Shown piece by piece: positions 11,327 through 12,334 of a stretch of 12,334 bases of DNA. Every line of letters begins with the position of its first letter. The first letter of the stretch is position 1. Under the pieces are notes generated by a model. That model ran no database searches, was not told the origin of the DNA, and was given only the letters and a program-made list of their open reading frames with translations. The DNA is taken from positions 1 to 12,334 of the forward strand of contig CADCVI010000076.1 of NCBI GenBank assembly GCA_902806105.1, written 5' to 3'. Source of the DNA: an uncultured Rubrobacteraceae bacterium. GTDB lineage: Bacteria; Actinomycetota; Rubrobacteria; Rubrobacterales; Rubrobacteraceae. The position numbers and the translations under genes were made by a program.

Positions 11327-11562
11327 TGGGCATCGGCCCCTTCGAGATCCTGATTGTCCTCTTCGTCCTCATGCTGATCATAGGCCCCCGCCGCGTCACC
11401 GACATGGCCAAGTCTCTCGGCCGCGGCGTCGGGGACTTCATCTCGGAGATCGGCGGCAAGGGAGACGGCGAGCGCCGCGAACCCCCGGCGGCCCTAGGCA
11501 AGGGCGAGGAGGACGACGAAGACGAGGACAGAAAGCCCCTGAAAACTCCCGACGGCCGGTAG
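11326..11562 (+). CDS. TatA/TatE-like twin-arginine translocase subunit
   Basis: This 78-residue protein has the TatA layout. A very short N-terminus with GIGPFEILIV leads into one membrane helix (about 6-19). A Gly-Pro hinge (20-21) follows, then an amphipathic helix RRVTDMAKSLGRGVGDFISE (22-41) and an acidic, disordered tail (GEEDDEDEDRK). TatA oligomers form the protein-conducting part of the Tat export system for folded proteins. GTG 11326 is chosen because it gives the exact family N-terminus and overlaps the preceding TAG by one base (TAGTG). The same frame is open back to 11176, but that part is a shadow of the SRPBCC gene. No tatC is in the window. A TatB-like role cannot be excluded from such a short sequence. 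Confidence 0.85.
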   Translation: MGIGPFEILIVLFVLMLIIGPRRVTDMAKSLGRGVGDFISEIGGKGDGERREPPAALGKGEEDDEDEDRKPLKTPDGR

Positions 11563-11575
11563 CCGCCCGGAGGCC

Positions 11576-12334
11576 CTAGAGCCCCAGAAACACCCTTCCG
11601 CCGGGGCCGACGCGGGCGTTCGGGGGCGCGTGGTCGACGCCCGAGAGGTCTTCTCCCGCGCCGGTCTGGTAGACGCGGGGCTCTTCGATGGCGATGCCGG
11701 GGTTCGCGGCGTATGCCTGCCAGGTGATACCCTGCCACGTGAAGGTCAGGACGACGGGCGGCTCGTCCGCCTCGGGGTCGAGGGAGACGTGGACCTCCGG
11801 TGACCCGAGGGACTTCGAGATGGAGCCGACGGAGCGCAGGTGCTCGGACTCGTTAAACAGGTCGATGCCCGCCCGGATGCGGTTCTCCGGCTCGGCCATG
11901 CGCCGCCTCAGCTCGTACTCCAGGTCCAGCTCGGCGCGGAGGTGATCTATGGTGCTCCGGAGCTCGGCGACGACGGACTCGCGCTCCTCCAGGTCCCGCT
12001 CCAATCCCTCGACCCTGCGCAGCGCCTCCTCCAGCGCAACGTCCTTGCGGGAGACGAGGTTCTTGGCCTCGCGCCCGTACGCCTCTATCTCCCCGGCCCT
12101 CGCCTCCACGAGCATCTCCAGGCGCTGAATCTCGGCGTCGCGCCGCTCCAGCTCGCGCCCGAGGCGCGCCACCCGCCGGTCCTGCCCCTCCCGGCGCCGG
12201 CGCCGGCGCCGCTCCTCCTCCTCGAACTCCGAGATCCTCGCGCGCAGCCGCTCTCGCTCCCCTTCGAGCTCCCCTATGCGCGTCCGGCCCGCCTCGGCCC
12301 GCACCCGCGCCTCGTCCGCGGCGAGCTTGAGGAC
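11576..12334 (-). CDS. coiled-coil protein with conserved-looking C-terminal domain (N-terminus beyond window)
   Basis: The visible 252 residues are the C-terminal part of a protein whose frame stays open to the right edge, so its start is outside. A GTG at 12304 is possible as a start, but the upstream residues (VLKLAADEARV) continue the same helical pattern. Roughly the first 165 residues are a highly charged coiled coil, including a run of four Glu followed by seven Arg. The last 85 or so are globular: IDLFNESEHLRSVGSISKSL, then strands PPVVLTFTWQGITWQAYA and a glycine-rich end. There is no membrane segment. I do not recognise the family. The gene is convergent with the TatA-like gene, with 13 bases between stops. 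A structural or scaffold role is a guess based only on the coiled coil. Confidence 0.7.
   Translation of the reverse strand, partial: VLKLAADEARVRAEAGRTRIGELEGERERLRARISEFEEEERRRRRRREGQDRRVARLGRELERRDAEIQRLEMLVEARAGEIEAYGREAKNLVSRKDVALEEALRRVEGLERDLEERESVVAELRSTIDHLRAELDLEYELRRRMAEPENRIRAGIDLFNESEHLRSVGSISKSLGSPEVHVSLDPEADEPPVVLTFTWQGITWQAYAANPGIAIEEPRVYQTGAGEDLSGVDHAPPNARVGPGGRVFLGL
12193..12212. repeat. GGCGCC triplicate, perfect palindrome within the coiled-coil gene
   Basis: Three tandem GGCGCC units (12194-12211) with flanking bases form a 20-base perfect palindrome. On the coding (minus) strand it reads as alternating CGG and CGC codons for seven consecutive Arg, directly after four GAG codons for Glu. 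It is a likely spot for slippage or hairpin formation, with no sign of a regulatory role. Confidence 0.5.

Noticed and set aside
1..12334. CRISPR array, insertion sequence, prophage, toxin-antitoxin, tRNA or rRNA
   Set aside because: I saw no regularly spaced repeats, no transposase or integrase motifs and no cloverleaf-like or rRNA sequence. The genes look like ordinary chromosomal content.

Overview
The window is a GC-rich (roughly 70% by eye) stretch of bacterial chromosome. Almost every reading frame is open because of GC bias, but a single coherent set of genes stands out. Protein style (Asp/Glu/Arg/Gly-rich, GC-ending codons), a membrane mannosyltransferase-like pair with an unusual extracytoplasmic domain, start codons within a few bases of -10 elements, and the overall gene mix suggest an actinobacterium. 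The deep-branching Rubrobacter/Thermoleophilia side is the best guess. That assignment is inference from protein style; no rRNA gene is present to confirm it.

Layout. (1) 251-3947: a divalent-cation block on the + strand. It holds a CorA-type channel, a double-repeat MgtE/SLC41-type transporter that lacks the usual N and CBS sensor domains, and, 16 bases on, a cytoplasmic protein made of two PhoU-like plus RCK_C (TrkA_C) units. The last protein is the natural candidate for the missing regulatory part of the MgtE transporter. (2) 3947-7182: two consecutive polytopic GT-C/GT87-like glycosyltransferases, tightly coupled to the preceding gene and to each other. The second carries a signal peptide or anchor and two PepSY-like repeats ahead of its membrane core. 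(3) 7340-9259: rarA (minus strand) and a 2'-5' RNA ligase-family gene (plus strand), divergently transcribed from a compact promoter region. (4) 9366-9738: a small unrecognised minus-strand gene with its own ribosome binding site and terminator, then a control region with four copies of GATACG. (5) 9739-11562: an SDR oxidoreductase followed by a packed trio: a minimal HExxH zincin, an SRPBCC protein and a TatA-like protein. (6) 11576-12334: the C-terminal part of a coiled-coil protein on the minus strand, running off the right edge.

The most striking feature is how genes start. Four genes (corA, mgtE-like, rarA and possibly the zincin) have a TATACT-like -10 hexamer ending only 6-7 bases before the start codon, which predicts leaderless mRNAs. 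Two others have clear homology upstream of their first ATG/GTG/TTG codon and appear to start at non-standard codons placed at the right distance from strong Shine-Dalgarno sequences: CTG at 8735 and possibly ATC at 3947. No CRISPR array, transposon, tRNA, rRNA or phage element was seen. Nothing amounts to a clearly new defence or mobile system. The least familiar pieces are the tandem PhoU-RCK_C partner of MgtE and the PepSY-like/GT-C fusion.
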